A DNA stretch of 64,000 bases from Aestuariivirga litoralis. GTDB taxonomy: Bacteria > Pseudomonadota > Alphaproteobacteria > Rhizobiales > Aestuariivirgaceae. The stretch spans positions 372,001 through 436,000 of the forward strand of contig NZ_QKVK01000003.1 of assembly GCF_003234965.1 (NCBI RefSeq), read 5' to 3'. Numbering within the stretch: the first letter of the stretch is position 1; every line of letters begins with the position of its first letter. The translations under genes and the position numbers were made by a program. Shown piece by piece: positions 16,822 to 25,381 of the stretch. The notes under the pieces are model-generated. The model did no database searches. It was not told the origin of the DNA and worked only from the letters and a program-made list of their open reading frames with translations.

Positions 16822-17927
16822 GGGTGAAGCTCGCGGCGCATCACGATGGCGTCATCCGCGCCGTCGGGCCGCTTGTAATAGCCCTTGCGCCGCCCGGCTT
16901 CGACAAAACCGCAGGCAGCGTAAAGCGCCTGCGCGGCGCTGTTCGAAGCGGCGACTTCAAGAAAGAGACGACGCACACCGGCTTGTGTGAGTTCGGTGAT
17001 CCGGCGATCCAGCAACTGCCGTGCTGCGCCGCGGCGCTGCACCGCCGGCCGCGAACCGATGGTGATGATCTCCGCCTCATCGGCGGCCTGCCGGGTGACA
17101 ATGAATGACAATGGCTCGCCACCCCGGCTGGCAATGACGGCTTGTGTTCCGGGCGCCGCCAGCATGGCCGCAAACGCCTCTGCACTCCATTGATCCTCGA
17201 AGGCTTCGCCATGCAGCTCAGAAAGTAGCGGTGCTGCGGCAGCATCCACGGTTTGAACGTCAAGGGCACCGATGTTTCGCAACGAATTCGGTTGGGGCCT
17301 GGCGTCCGGCGATCGCAGATAAAGCGGTGTGGGCGCCCTCCTCGGTGTCGCCGCCACAGCCAACAGGGCAAAATGCGCTGCGATCGGCAGCGGACATGCC
17401 TTTGAGAGCAGCAGATCCGTCCGGCCGCTGGCAGTGAGCACCGCGGGTGCAGCCGTCCCGAGAACCATTGCTTCACTCGGCAACGCCGTCGCCGCCGTTG
17501 CCGCCGTTGTGACATGCGGGTCGCAAATGAACCTGCGATCTGCGTCGAATACTGCGGCGTAGACCTCGTCATTGCGCGCATCCGACACGACGAGGAGCGG
17601 TCGTTTCGCCGCTTCGTTGGCGGCGATGGCCGAGAGGCTGTCGATGCCGATGACTGGAATGCCGCGCGCCAGCCCCAGCCCTCTTGCGAAGGAAAGCCCG
17701 ATGCGCACGCCGGTAAACGTCCCTGGACCGGTCGTCACGACAATCCGGTCGACATCTGACAAGCTGATTTCCGAAGCTCTCATAACCTCGGCCACCATGG
17801 GCGGCAGCGCCTCGGCATGGCCCCGCTCCATCGCCACAAAGGCAGCTGCCAGCGGCAGCGGCGTTTCCGTGTCGATCACGGCGGCCGAGCAGGCCGCCAT
17901 CGCCGTGTCGAGGCTGAGGATCTTCAT
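16818..17927 (-). CDS. tsaB-rimI: TsaB-RimI fusion: t6A37 synthesis subunit joined to ribosomal-protein N-acetyltransferase
   Basis: 369 residues. Residues 1-210 are TsaB (MKILSLDTA..., GPGTFTGVRIGLSFARGL, DARNDEVYAAVFD), the dimer partner of TsaD in N6-threonylcarbamoyladenosine synthesis on tRNAs. After a short linker, residues about 225-369 are a GNAT domain of RimI type (QRRGAARQLLDRRI, FLEVAASNSAAQALYAACGFVEAGRRKGYY), which acetylates the N-terminus of ribosomal protein S18. In most bacteria the two are adjacent genes; here no stop or frame change separates them over the whole read. The fusion would give fixed 1:1 expression. TsaB is complete, and the GNAT acetyl-CoA loop is intact. Confidence 0.92.
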   Translation of the reverse strand: MKILSLDTAMAACSAAVIDTETPLPLAAAFVAMERGHAEALPPMVAEVMRASEISLSDVDRIVVTTGPGTFTGVRIGLSFARGLGLARGIPVIGIDSLSAIAANEAAKRPLLVVSDARNDEVYAAVFDADRRFICDPHVTTAATAATALPSEAMVLGTAAPAVLTASGRTDLLLSKACPLPIAAHFALLAVAATPRRAPTPLYLRSPDARPQPNSLRNIGALDVQTVDAAAAPLLSELHGEAFEDQWSAEAFAAMLAAPGTQAVIASRGGEPLSFIVTRQAADEAEIITIGSRPAVQRRGAARQLLDRRITELTQAGVRRLFLEVAASNSAAQALYAACGFVEAGRRKGYYKRPDGADDAIVMRRELHP

Positions 17928-17961
17928 GGGCCGGCGTGATAAGCCGACCGAGGGGCCGAGG

Positions 17962-18522
17962 TCAAACGGCGCGCACTTCGCTGACTTCCGGCACGAAGTG
18001 GCGCAGCAGGTTCTCGATGCCGTGCTTCAGAGTGGCGGTGGAGGACGGGCATCCGGCGCAGGACCCCTTCATGTTGAGATAGACGACGCCCTCTCGGAAG
18101 CCGTGGAAGGTGATGTCGCCGCCGTCCTGCGCTACGGCCGGTCGTACACGCGTGTCGAGCAGCTGCTTGATGGTGCCAACAACCTCGGCGTCGCCCTCTT
18201 CGAAGAATTCCTCGCCCTTGGCCTCCGCTTTCGGGGCCTCACCCAGCAGCACCGGCGCGCCCGACAGATAATGGTCCATGATGAGGCCAAGGATCGCAGG
18301 CTTCATGTGCTGCCATTCGGCACCGGACCGGGTGACGGTGATGAAATCCTGGCCGAGAAACACGCCAGCGACGCCATTCACTGAAAACAGCTTCTGGGCC
18401 AACGGCGACTCGGAAGCGGCTGCGGCGTCCCGGTAGTCGCGGGTCCCGCCGGGCAGCACGGGCTTGCCGGGCAGGAACTTGAGCGTTGCAGGGTTTGGCG
18501 TGGCTTCCGTCTGGATGAACAT
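17962..18522 (-). CDS. nfuA: NfuA/NifU-type Fe-S cluster carrier
   Basis: 186 residues. The N-terminal Nfu_N domain (FIQTEATPNPATLKFLPG) is followed by a NifU-like C-terminal domain with the cluster-binding CxxC in GSCAGCPSS. The protein carries a 4Fe-4S cluster between two subunits and delivers it to apo-enzymes, a client in this same region being the radical-SAM protein MiaB. It precedes tsaB-rimI by 34 bp on the same strand and probably opens that transcript. Confidence 0.93.
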   Translation of the reverse strand: MFIQTEATPNPATLKFLPGKPVLPGGTRDYRDAAAASESPLAQKLFSVNGVAGVFLGQDFITVTRSGAEWQHMKPAILGLIMDHYLSGAPVLLGEAPKAEAKGEEFFEEGDAEVVGTIKQLLDTRVRPAVAQDGGDITFHGFREGVVYLNMKGSCAGCPSSTATLKHGIENLLRHFVPEVSEVRAV

Positions 18523-18605
18523 GTCCGATTCCTCTACTCGGGAATTATATAGCCCGAGTTTAGAATCATTTCAAACTGTTCAGTCGCGGCAAGGCGTTCA
18601 TTTCT

Positions 18606-19646
18606 TCAGGAAACAATGAAACCGACGATCTCACGAGCCTTCCGCATGATCGGTGCAGCAATGGCCCGGGCCCTTTCGGAACCGTCCTTCAGCACGCTTT
18701 CAACGTAGCCGCGGTCTGCCTGCAACCTCTTGGTTTCCTCACCGACCGGTCCGAGCCTGGCCACCGCCAGATCGGCAAGGGCATTCTTGAAAACCGAAAA
18801 CTGCCCGCCGCCATATTGGCCCAGCACCTTCTCGAGGCTCTCTCCCGACAGCGCAGCATAGATGCCGGTGAGGTTGTCGGCTTCCGGGCGGCCCTTCAGG
18901 CCATCTTTCTCGGTCGGCAGCGGCTCGGTATCTGTCTTTGCCTTTCGGATCTTTCTCGCAATGGTGTCAGCGTCATCCGTCAGGTTCAGGCGCGAGAGGT
19001 CGGAAGGGTCCGACTTCGACATTTTCTTGGTGCCGTCCCTCAGGCTCATGACGCGCGTCGCGGGGCCGGTGATATAGGGTTCGGGCGGCACAAAGAACAC
19101 ACCGTCGGCAAAACCAGACGCTTCGATTGCATCCTTGTAGTCGATGTTGAACTTGTTGGCGATGTCGCGTGCCAGCTCAAGGTGCTGCTTCTGGTCCTCG
19201 CCCACCGGAACATGCGTGGCATGGTAGCCCAGAATGTCCGCCGCCATCAGCACCGGATAGGTATAGAGGCCGACGGAAGCGGCCTCCTTGTCCTTGCCCG
19301 CCTTTTCCTTGAACTGGGTCATCCGGTTGAGCCATCCGATGCGCCCCGTGCAGCCGAGAATCCAGGCAAGCTCGGCGTGCTCGGCCACTTGCGACTGGTT
19401 GAAGATGATGCTCTTCTTCGGATCGAGCCCGCAGGCAAGATAGGCCGCCGTCACATCGACGATGGCCCGCCGCAGCTCCTTGGGGTCCTGCCAGACGGTA
19501 ATGGCGTGCATGTCCACCACACAGTAGATGCACTCATGGGTATCCTGCATGTGAATCCAATTCAGCATGGCGCCCAGGTAATTGCCGAGATGCAGGTTGC
19601 CGGTCGGCTGCATGCCGGAAAAGACGCGCGGAACGAACTTGGACAT
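18606..19646 (-). CDS. trpS: Tryptophanyl-tRNA synthetase
   Basis: 346 residues, class I synthetase: HIGH-type signature [13 protein letters not shown] near the N-terminus and KMSKS at [12 protein letters not shown]. The tryptophan pocket region ([19 protein letters not shown]) is present. Charges tRNA-Trp in the cytoplasm; length is typical of bacterial enzymes. Divergent from mutM across a 109-bp gap that must hold both promoters. Confidence 0.97.
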   Translation of the reverse strand: MSKFVPRVFSGMQPTGNLHLGNYLGAMLNWIHMQDTHECIYCVVDMHAITVWQDPKELRRAIVDVTAAYLACGLDPKKSIIFNQSQVAEHAELAWILGCTGRIGWLNRMTQFKEKAGKDKEAASVGLYTYPVLMAADILGYHATHVPVGEDQKQHLELARDIANKFNIDYKDAIEASGFADGVFFVPPEPYITGPATRVMSLRDGTKKMSKSDPSDLSRLNLTDDADTIARKIRKAKTDTEPLPTEKDGLKGRPEADNLTGIYAALSGESLEKVLGQYGGGQFSVFKNALADLAVARLGPVGEETKRLQADRGYVESVLKDGSERARAIAAPIMRKAREIVGFIVS

Positions 19647-19755
19647 GAGGATCCCTCTTGATCGGAAGCGGGCCGCTTATGCCTGTAATCGCCAGTTCTG
19701 AAAAGACCTTCGCACGCGGCTTGCCTTCCCCCATCCGGCAGGCTCTAAACGGACC

Positions 19756-20640
19756 ATGCCAGAGCTTCCGGAAGTCGAAACCGTCATGCGGGGATTGAAG
19801 CCCGTGCTGGAGGGTCGCCGCATCGCGGGGGTCACCCTCCGCCGGGCGGGCTTGCGCTTTCCCTTCCCGGCGGATTTCGCGGAACGTTTGACAGAACGAC
19901 GGGTGACCGGGCTGACGCGCCGGGCCAAATATATCCTGGCGAGCCTTGACTCGGGTGATGTCCTCCTGATCCATCTTGGAATGACAGGGCGGTTTACCGT
20001 TTTCACCGGGCAGCATGCTCGGAATCTCGGCGAATTCTACTTCGAGTCCGGGGCCGGAGAGGCGGGGCAGGGGCCTCATGACCACGTGGTGCTGGCGCTG
20101 GAAGATGGTTCGCGCCTCGTCTACACCGACCCCCGCCGCTTTGGCATCATGGACCTCTTCCCCGCGTCCGAGGCGCCTACCCACAAGCTCCTGGGCAATA
20201 TCGGCGTCGAACCGCTCGGCAATGAATTCAACGCGGCTTATCTGGCCCAACGCTTCCGCGGCAAGGCTGCGCCTCTCAAGGCGGCTCTGCTCGATCAGCA
20301 CATCATTGCAGGACTCGGCAACATCTATGTCTGCGAGGCACTGTTTCGCGCTGGTCTTTCGCCCCGCCGCAAGGCCCGGACACTGGTGAAGAAGAAGGGC
20401 CACGACCCGCGTCTCGACCAACTGGTGCGTCACGTGCGGGACGTGTTGGCCGAGGCGATCACCGCGGGCGGTTCCACGCTTCAGGATTTCGCCCATACCG
20501 ACGGCACAGCCGGGGCCTTCCAGCAAGGCTTCCTCGTCTATGACAGGGAGGGCGAGCCCTGCCTGACCTGTGGAGCGCCCATCCAGAGGCTTGTGCAATC
20601 GGGCCGCTCCACTTTCTACTGCCGTCACTGCCAGACATAG
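19756..20640 (+). CDS. mutM: Formamidopyrimidine-DNA glycosylase
   Basis: 294 residues. Starts MPELPEVETV, giving catalytic Pro1 and Glu2 after Met removal; the H2TH region contains GLGNIYVCEALFRAGLSP, and a C-terminal zinc finger has CLTCG and CRHCQ. It excises 8-oxoguanine and ring-opened purines with beta,delta-elimination. The slightly long length (usual ~270) comes from an insert near residues 95-105. An enoyl-CoA hydratase follows after 10 bp, the usual rhizobial order. Confidence 0.97.
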   Translation: MPELPEVETVMRGLKPVLEGRRIAGVTLRRAGLRFPFPADFAERLTERRVTGLTRRAKYILASLDSGDVLLIHLGMTGRFTVFTGQHARNLGEFYFESGAGEAGQGPHDHVVLALEDGSRLVYTDPRRFGIMDLFPASEAPTHKLLGNIGVEPLGNEFNAAYLAQRFRGKAAPLKAALLDQHIIAGLGNIYVCEALFRAGLSPRRKARTLVKKKGHDPRLDQLVRHVRDVLAEAITAGGSTLQDFAHTDGTAGAFQQGFLVYDREGEPCLTCGAPIQRLVQSGRSTFYCRHCQT

Positions 20641-20650
20641 GATTACTGCC

Positions 20651-21424
20651 ATGGCCTTTCAGAACATCATCGTCGAAACCCGCGGCAAGGTGGGCCTGGT
20701 GACCCTCAACCGGCCACAGGCTCTCAACGCGCTCAATGAGGCACTGATCGCCGAGCTGAACGAGGCCCTGACAAGTTTCGAGTCGAATCCAGGGGTGGGC
20801 TGTGCTGTTCTCACGGGCAGCGAAAAGGCCTTTGCAGCAGGCGCCGATGTGAAGGAGATGGCGGAGAAGGGTTATATCGAATCCTATCTCGGCAAGTTCC
20901 TCGATGGCTGGACCCGTGTCGCCGAGACCCGCAAGCCGGTCATCGCGGCGGTCTCCGGCTTCTGCCTGGGGGGAGGGTTGGAGCTTGCCATGATGTGCGA
21001 TTTGATCATCGCGTCCGAAACGGCGCGTTTTGCGCTCCCAGAAATCACCCTCGGCATCATGCCCGGCGCTGGTGGCACCCAGCGGCTGCCGCGCTTCATC
21101 GGCAAGGCGAAGGCCATGGACCTGATCCTCACCGGCCGGATGATGGACGCCACGGAGGGTGAACGCTGCGGACTGGTCGCCCGCGTGGTCACAGCGGACA
21201 AGCTCCTGGACGAAGCCCTGACGGCGGCCGCGAAGATTGCCGGCTATTCGCAGCCTATCGTCATGATGGCCAAGGAAACCGTCAACCGCGCACAGGAAAT
21301 GTCGCTCTCGGAAGGAGTCCGCTTCGAGCGACGCCTGTTCCTCTCGATGTTTGCGACCGAGGACCAAAAGGAAGGCATGCAGGCCTTCATCGAGAAACGG
21401 AAACCCCGCTTCCAGGACCGCTGA
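20651..21424 (+). CDS. Enoyl-CoA hydratase
   Basis: 257 residues from ATG 20651 (MAFQNIIVETRGKVGLVTLN). Crotonase fold with oxyanion-hole motifs (GADVKEMAEKG; GFCLGGGLELAMMCD) and both catalytic glutamates, the second in PEITLGIMPGAGGTQRLPR. It hydrates trans-2-enoyl-CoA to L-3-hydroxyacyl-CoA in beta-oxidation and may feed PHB metabolism. Ten bases after mutM and thus co-transcribed. In many Rhizobiales mutM-ech is followed by rpsT and dnaA; neither is found here. Confidence 0.94.
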   Translation: MAFQNIIVETRGKVGLVTLNRPQALNALNEALIAELNEALTSFESNPGVGCAVLTGSEKAFAAGADVKEMAEKGYIESYLGKFLDGWTRVAETRKPVIAAVSGFCLGGGLELAMMCDLIIASETARFALPEITLGIMPGAGGTQRLPRFIGKAKAMDLILTGRMMDATEGERCGLVARVVTADKLLDEALTAAAKIAGYSQPIVMMAKETVNRAQEMSLSEGVRFERRLFLSMFATEDQKEGMQAFIEKRKPRFQDR

Positions 21425-22018
21425 GCGGCTCCAAGCATCGATCATCGGGCGAGACGCGCCCAGGTGTGTACTTGCATGCGCGAAGAGCAAGCGCCCGGAA
21501 CATCGCCGACATCCACTGCAACACCTTCTCGGTAAACAGCACATGACGGGCAGGGGTGCGAATTGCACCTCCTTGAGAGGGTGTTCTTAATACTGAATCG
21601 CACCAAAGCGGAGGATTATACACGCTCAGCTTGAGACTGGAAATCTCCCGTGTTAGGAGACTCTCTGAGGTTGTATAAGGTTCCAATTATGAAAATCATT
21701 GCTGGATGGTGCCCAGATCGAAACCCCGATACCAAGGCGAGGGGTCTCATCCACGCGCGTCAAGCTTGGTCCTAGAACATGAAGCCGCATCGGTATGGGA
21801 AATGGGCGGGTCCCAGCCTGCGGCCCTTACCTCGCCGAATTGAAACAAGGCAGCGGCGATTTCTTGCAGTGAGCGTCCCGGCTCGATCAGGAAGATCAAC
21901 CTCTACCAGAGGTCGTTCATTCCAATCATTCATCCAATCCCTCCAGTATATACACGTATAGCTTGTATTCAGTCCAAGATCATGTTAATGACTCGTTAAG
22001 GTTGAAGAGGGTTCCAAA
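21425..22018 (+). other. 594-bp stretch without a recognisable gene
   Basis: No frame gives a convincing protein; the short open frames have mixed composition and no family resemblance. Base composition drops to a more AT-rich level towards 21950. TTATACACG at 21616 is one mismatch from the DnaA-box consensus TTATNCACA and TATACACG recurs around 21949-21956, but two loose matches are not enough for an origin. The segment lies where rpsT-dnaA would be expected after mutM-ech and before a DUF1800/DUF1501 pair, so it may be a rearrangement scar. Confidence 0.5.
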
Positions 22019-23497
22019 ATGGCAGCAGCAGTCGCCGGGGGTTATGAAAAGCTGGATGAAGACACCAAGGCACGCGTAGCCTTCATGCGGTTTGGTTTCG
22101 GGCCGAAACCAGGCGGGAGACTTTCTATCGGAACCGGTGAAGATGCCGCTTACAATGCCTGCTTGGCTGAGCTTAAAGACGAGCAGGCCGCCCTCATTCC
22201 AGACGAGAATGTCAGGGTCGTCTATGGCGATTGGCCGGATTACGACGGAACGCTCGAGGGCTGTTACAAAGTAGCTTGCTCTCCCGGAGAGCGGCCACGA
22301 ACGGCTTGGACAAAGGAATCTACGGAACGATACGTTCAATTCTTGCGCCCTCGCGTGGGCTTCGTTGAGCGCCTCGTACAGTTCTGGCAAAACCATTTCT
22401 CGGTCTGGACGTCCAAAGCCTCGTGCTTCAGTGGCCACATGGATCGTCACGCGATCCGCCAGAATGTGCTCGGCAACTTCAGCGACATGCTGCTCGCCGT
22501 CGAGAAGCATCCCGCGATGATCCGCTATCTCGACAACCATCTGTCTATTGGTCCCAACAGCCCCTATGTCGGCAGGTGGAAAAAATCGGCGTGGGTGAAG
22601 AGACAAGGCTCCGATTACGCGATCAAGAACCGTCCCACTTACACCGAAAACCTGGCCCGGGAGATCCTTGAGCTCCATACCCTCGGCGAGGACGGGGGAT
22701 ACACGCAGGCAGACGTCACGGCCTTTGCCAAAATGCTGACGGGCTGGACTGCCAACAGTCCGAACACGTTCTACAATGCCGACGTGCACCAGCCCGGTGC
22801 ATATACTGTGATGGGCACAACCTATGGCCAGGCCGACGTGGTGCGGCAGGTCAGCGCGTGCCTGAAAGACTTGGCTCTCCATCCGAACACGGCGAAACAC
22901 ATCGCGACCAAGCTCGTGCGTCATTTCATCAGGGATGCTCCAGATCCCAACAATGAGAAAGCGATGAGTCAGGACACCGCTGATATCAGAAGGCTGGCTG
23001 ATGTTTTTAGCGATGAGGCCGGAAACCTCTACGAGGTCTCCAAGGCACTGCTGGAATTACCTTCAGCCTGGACCACACCTTTCAACAGGATCAAGCAGCC
23101 TCTGCCCTGGGCGGTGTCGGTCATACGCGGAATCGGCACCACGGAGGTTGAGGCGCGCGGGTTTGCGTGGCGCTATAAACTGTACCTTGATCTGATGGGC
23201 TGGGCCTTCTGGGGCCGTGAAACGCCTGATGGTTATCCGGACGACAACGCATTCTGGCTCACAGGCGATGCCCTTGTTGTCCGCCGAAACATGGCGTTCA
23301 GACTTGTCGAAACGCGAATGCAATTCCTCAAAACCATGGCGGACTCCAAATTGGGCCACTCCACGCCCGCCTCTCTCGCTGAGGACTTGCTGGGAGACTG
23401 CGCGACGCCAGCCCTGACGAAGCTTCTCAAGAGGAGTGTCGATTTTCGTCACCTCGTTCCACTCATCTTCCTCTCTCCCGAATACATCCGGAGTTAA
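22019..23497 (+). CDS. DUF1800 family protein
   Basis: 492 residues. Contains the family's hallmark stretches: RVGFVERLVQFWQNHFSVW, DNHLSIGPNSP, YTENLAREILELHTLGEDGGYTQADV and AKMLTGWT. No clear signal peptide from this start. Molecular function is not established; the family occurs widely as a pair with DUF1501 proteins, here four bases downstream, and is thought to act in the cell envelope. The N-terminal ~50 residues match the family's usual start (FMRFGFGPKP), so the ATG at 22019 is credible. Confidence 0.85.
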   Translation: MAAAVAGGYEKLDEDTKARVAFMRFGFGPKPGGRLSIGTGEDAAYNACLAELKDEQAALIPDENVRVVYGDWPDYDGTLEGCYKVACSPGERPRTAWTKESTERYVQFLRPRVGFVERLVQFWQNHFSVWTSKASCFSGHMDRHAIRQNVLGNFSDMLLAVEKHPAMIRYLDNHLSIGPNSPYVGRWKKSAWVKRQGSDYAIKNRPTYTENLAREILELHTLGEDGGYTQADVTAFAKMLTGWTANSPNTFYNADVHQPGAYTVMGTTYGQADVVRQVSACLKDLALHPNTAKHIATKLVRHFIRDAPDPNNEKAMSQDTADIRRLADVFSDEAGNLYEVSKALLELPSAWTTPFNRIKQPLPWAVSVIRGIGTTEVEARGFAWRYKLYLDLMGWAFWGRETPDGYPDDNAFWLTGDALVVRRNMAFRLVETRMQFLKTMADSKLGHSTPASLAEDLLGDCATPALTKLLKRSVDFRHLVPLIFLSPEYIRS

Positions 23498-23501
23498 TGC
23501 T

Positions 23502-24818
23502 ATGCAGGACCATGATCACGGCCACGACATCATTGATCCGCGGATTGAGGCAGCAGCCGCTGAAGGCTGCAGCGAATCGCGTCTTTACCTGAACCGCCGC
23601 GCCCTGTTGGGTGCGACCGCCAGTCTCAGCGCCTGGGCATTCATGCCGCGCAGTTCCAGTGCCACCGGCAACAATGACCGTGAGAAGCGCCTGTTGGTCG
23701 TCTTGCTGCAGGGCGGCCTCGATGGTCTGCACTTGGTCGCTCCGCTGGGTGACCCTGACTATGGCGTTTGGCGGAATGGCCTTCGTCAGTCCGCCACCGA
23801 TATGGCGGACCTCGATGGATTCTTCTACCTCAACAAGGCCATGACGAACTTCCACGCCTGGTACGAGGCCGGAGATGCGGCGATTGTCCATGCCATCGCG
23901 CCCCCTTTGCGGGTGCGTTCACACTTCCACTGCATGTACAACCTCGAAGCAGGTACCAATGGACAGGCGGGAGCAAGAACAGCGAGGAACGGATGGATGA
24001 ACCGCCTCCTGGCATATCTTCCGCAAGGCGACGCTATCGCGGGCGTTACACCGGAGATCCGGTTACCGAGGGGACTTGCGCTCGGGGGCGCGCCCTTCAT
24101 TCTGAAAGGTGAGAGGCCTGTACTGACATGGACCCCGGACAGATGGCCGTGGTACAGCGGGGACGTCCAGACGCTCTACAATGCGAGTAATGGCGGTGAC
24201 ATGGAATTGGCCACATATCTGGCGCTTGGTGACGGGGTTCGCACAGTCGCGAGAAGCAATCCTTCTGCTGCTACGGGGAGTGTAAATTCAACTTTTTATG
24301 GTGCCGGCAAACTGATGGGAGCTGCCACGGGGCCGCGTGTGGCGGCCATCCAGATCGTCGGTTTCGACGCCCACAGGAGTGAAAAGAGCGGCATGGCCTA
24401 CATGCTCAACTATCTCGACACATGCCTCAAGAGTTTCAGGGATGGACTGGGCGAAGGCGCAGAGGGGGAAGCTGCGTGGAGAAACACTGTTGTGGCCTGT
24501 GTCAGCGAGTTCGGGCGCACGGTGTGGGACAATGGCCAGGACGGCACGGACCACGGCACCGGGACGGCGGCATTGCTTGTGGGCGGTGCTGTCGCCGGCC
24601 GCAAGGTGACCACCGACTGGCCGTGGCTCAAGGATTTGCAGGATAAGCGTGATCTCAAGGCCCCCTACTGCACCCGCATGCTCTTCAAGGGGATTCTCAA
24701 GGACCATCTGGGTATCAGCGAGGACGAGCTCGAGCGTGGTACCGATGGACGTGAGGCCGTGTTCCCGGACAGCGCCGACGCTAAGGCATTGACAGGACTG
24801 ATCAAGAGCCAAGGGTGA
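23502..24818 (+). CDS. DUF1501 family exported protein (Tat signal)
   Basis: 438 residues from ATG 23502, four bases after the DUF1800 stop; the longer frame back to 23436 overlaps that gene and is rejected. An N-terminal RRALLGATASLSAWAF stretch with a twin arginine and a following hydrophobic core reads as a Tat signal, preceded by a His/Asp-rich leader. The mature part has the family's LVVLLQGGLDGLHLVAPLGD start, and motifs shared with the alkaline phosphatase/sulfatase fold (NTVVACVSEFGRTVWDN, TDHGTGTAALLVGGAV). A secreted hydrolase-like partner of DUF1800 is the likely role; substrate unknown. Confidence 0.85.
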   Translation: MQDHDHGHDIIDPRIEAAAAEGCSESRLYLNRRALLGATASLSAWAFMPRSSSATGNNDREKRLLVVLLQGGLDGLHLVAPLGDPDYGVWRNGLRQSATDMADLDGFFYLNKAMTNFHAWYEAGDAAIVHAIAPPLRVRSHFHCMYNLEAGTNGQAGARTARNGWMNRLLAYLPQGDAIAGVTPEIRLPRGLALGGAPFILKGERPVLTWTPDRWPWYSGDVQTLYNASNGGDMELATYLALGDGVRTVARSNPSAATGSVNSTFYGAGKLMGAATGPRVAAIQIVGFDAHRSEKSGMAYMLNYLDTCLKSFRDGLGEGAEGEAAWRNTVVACVSEFGRTVWDNGQDGTDHGTGTAALLVGGAVAGRKVTTDWPWLKDLQDKRDLKAPYCTRMLFKGILKDHLGISEDELERGTDGREAVFPDSADAKALTGLIKSQG

Positions 24819-24949
24819 TCTACCCGGGGGCGTTCTATCGCGCCTGGTCAGTCTTCCGGCCAAGCCAGCCAGTCTTCGGTGATGCCATGACACCCCGCAA
24901 CATGCAGGATGTAGCGAACGCGGGGTCGCCAGCCTTCGGACCCGACACT

Positions 24950-25381
24950 TCAGGTTGGATAGATCACGCCCTTTTTCACGATGATGTTGCCATAGAGCCG
25001 CGGCTCACTGGACGCGACTATGGCGAAACATGACTTCACCTTGTTGTAGAAGGCATCGCCCACCAGCGGGACGATCCTGTGTTTCGGTTCGTGCTTGAGC
25101 AGCACCGCTGCGAAGTCCTCGAACACCGGTTCCATGCGGGTGGGATCCATATACGCAGCAGGGCGCCACACCGCATCCGGCACCATGTCATCCACCGGCA
25201 TGACGGAGAGTATGGCATCAAGGATGCGCGGTGCACCGTGGCCATCGAGGCGGACCACGCGCTTGCCGTGTTCCTCGGCGGGATAATTGCCATCGACGAT
25301 GGCGATCTCGTCGCCATGTCCCATCGCCCGCAGCACGCGGAGGAGATCCGGGCTCAGCAACGGATCGAGTCCCTTGAGCAT
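24950..25381 (-). CDS. RbsD/FucU family sugar mutarotase
   Basis: 143 residues matching the FucU branch: MLKGLDPLLSPDLLRVLRAMGHGDEIAIVDGNYPAE at the start (conserved His in GHGD) and YGNIIVKKGVIYP at the end. These enzymes speed up interconversion of sugar anomers (L-fucose; RbsD acts on ribose pyranose/furanose). The start overlaps the stop of the ROK regulator gene (single base at 25381), so the two are one operon divergent from the sugar ABC transporter, which is the likely source of the substrate. The exact sugar cannot be read from sequence. Confidence 0.88.
   Translation of the reverse strand: MLKGLDPLLSPDLLRVLRAMGHGDEIAIVDGNYPAEEHGKRVVRLDGHGAPRILDAILSVMPVDDMVPDAVWRPAAYMDPTRMEPVFEDFAAVLLKHEPKHRIVPLVGDAFYNKVKSCFAIVASSEPRLYGNIIVKKGVIYPT

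Noticed and set aside
19534-20652. 372-residue minus-strand frame over mutM
   Set aside because: Shadow of mutM and the trpS start region with no recognisable domain.
21425-22018. Replication origin
   Set aside because: Only two loose DnaA-box matches, no AT-rich unwinding tract with repeats, and no dnaA or parAB nearby.
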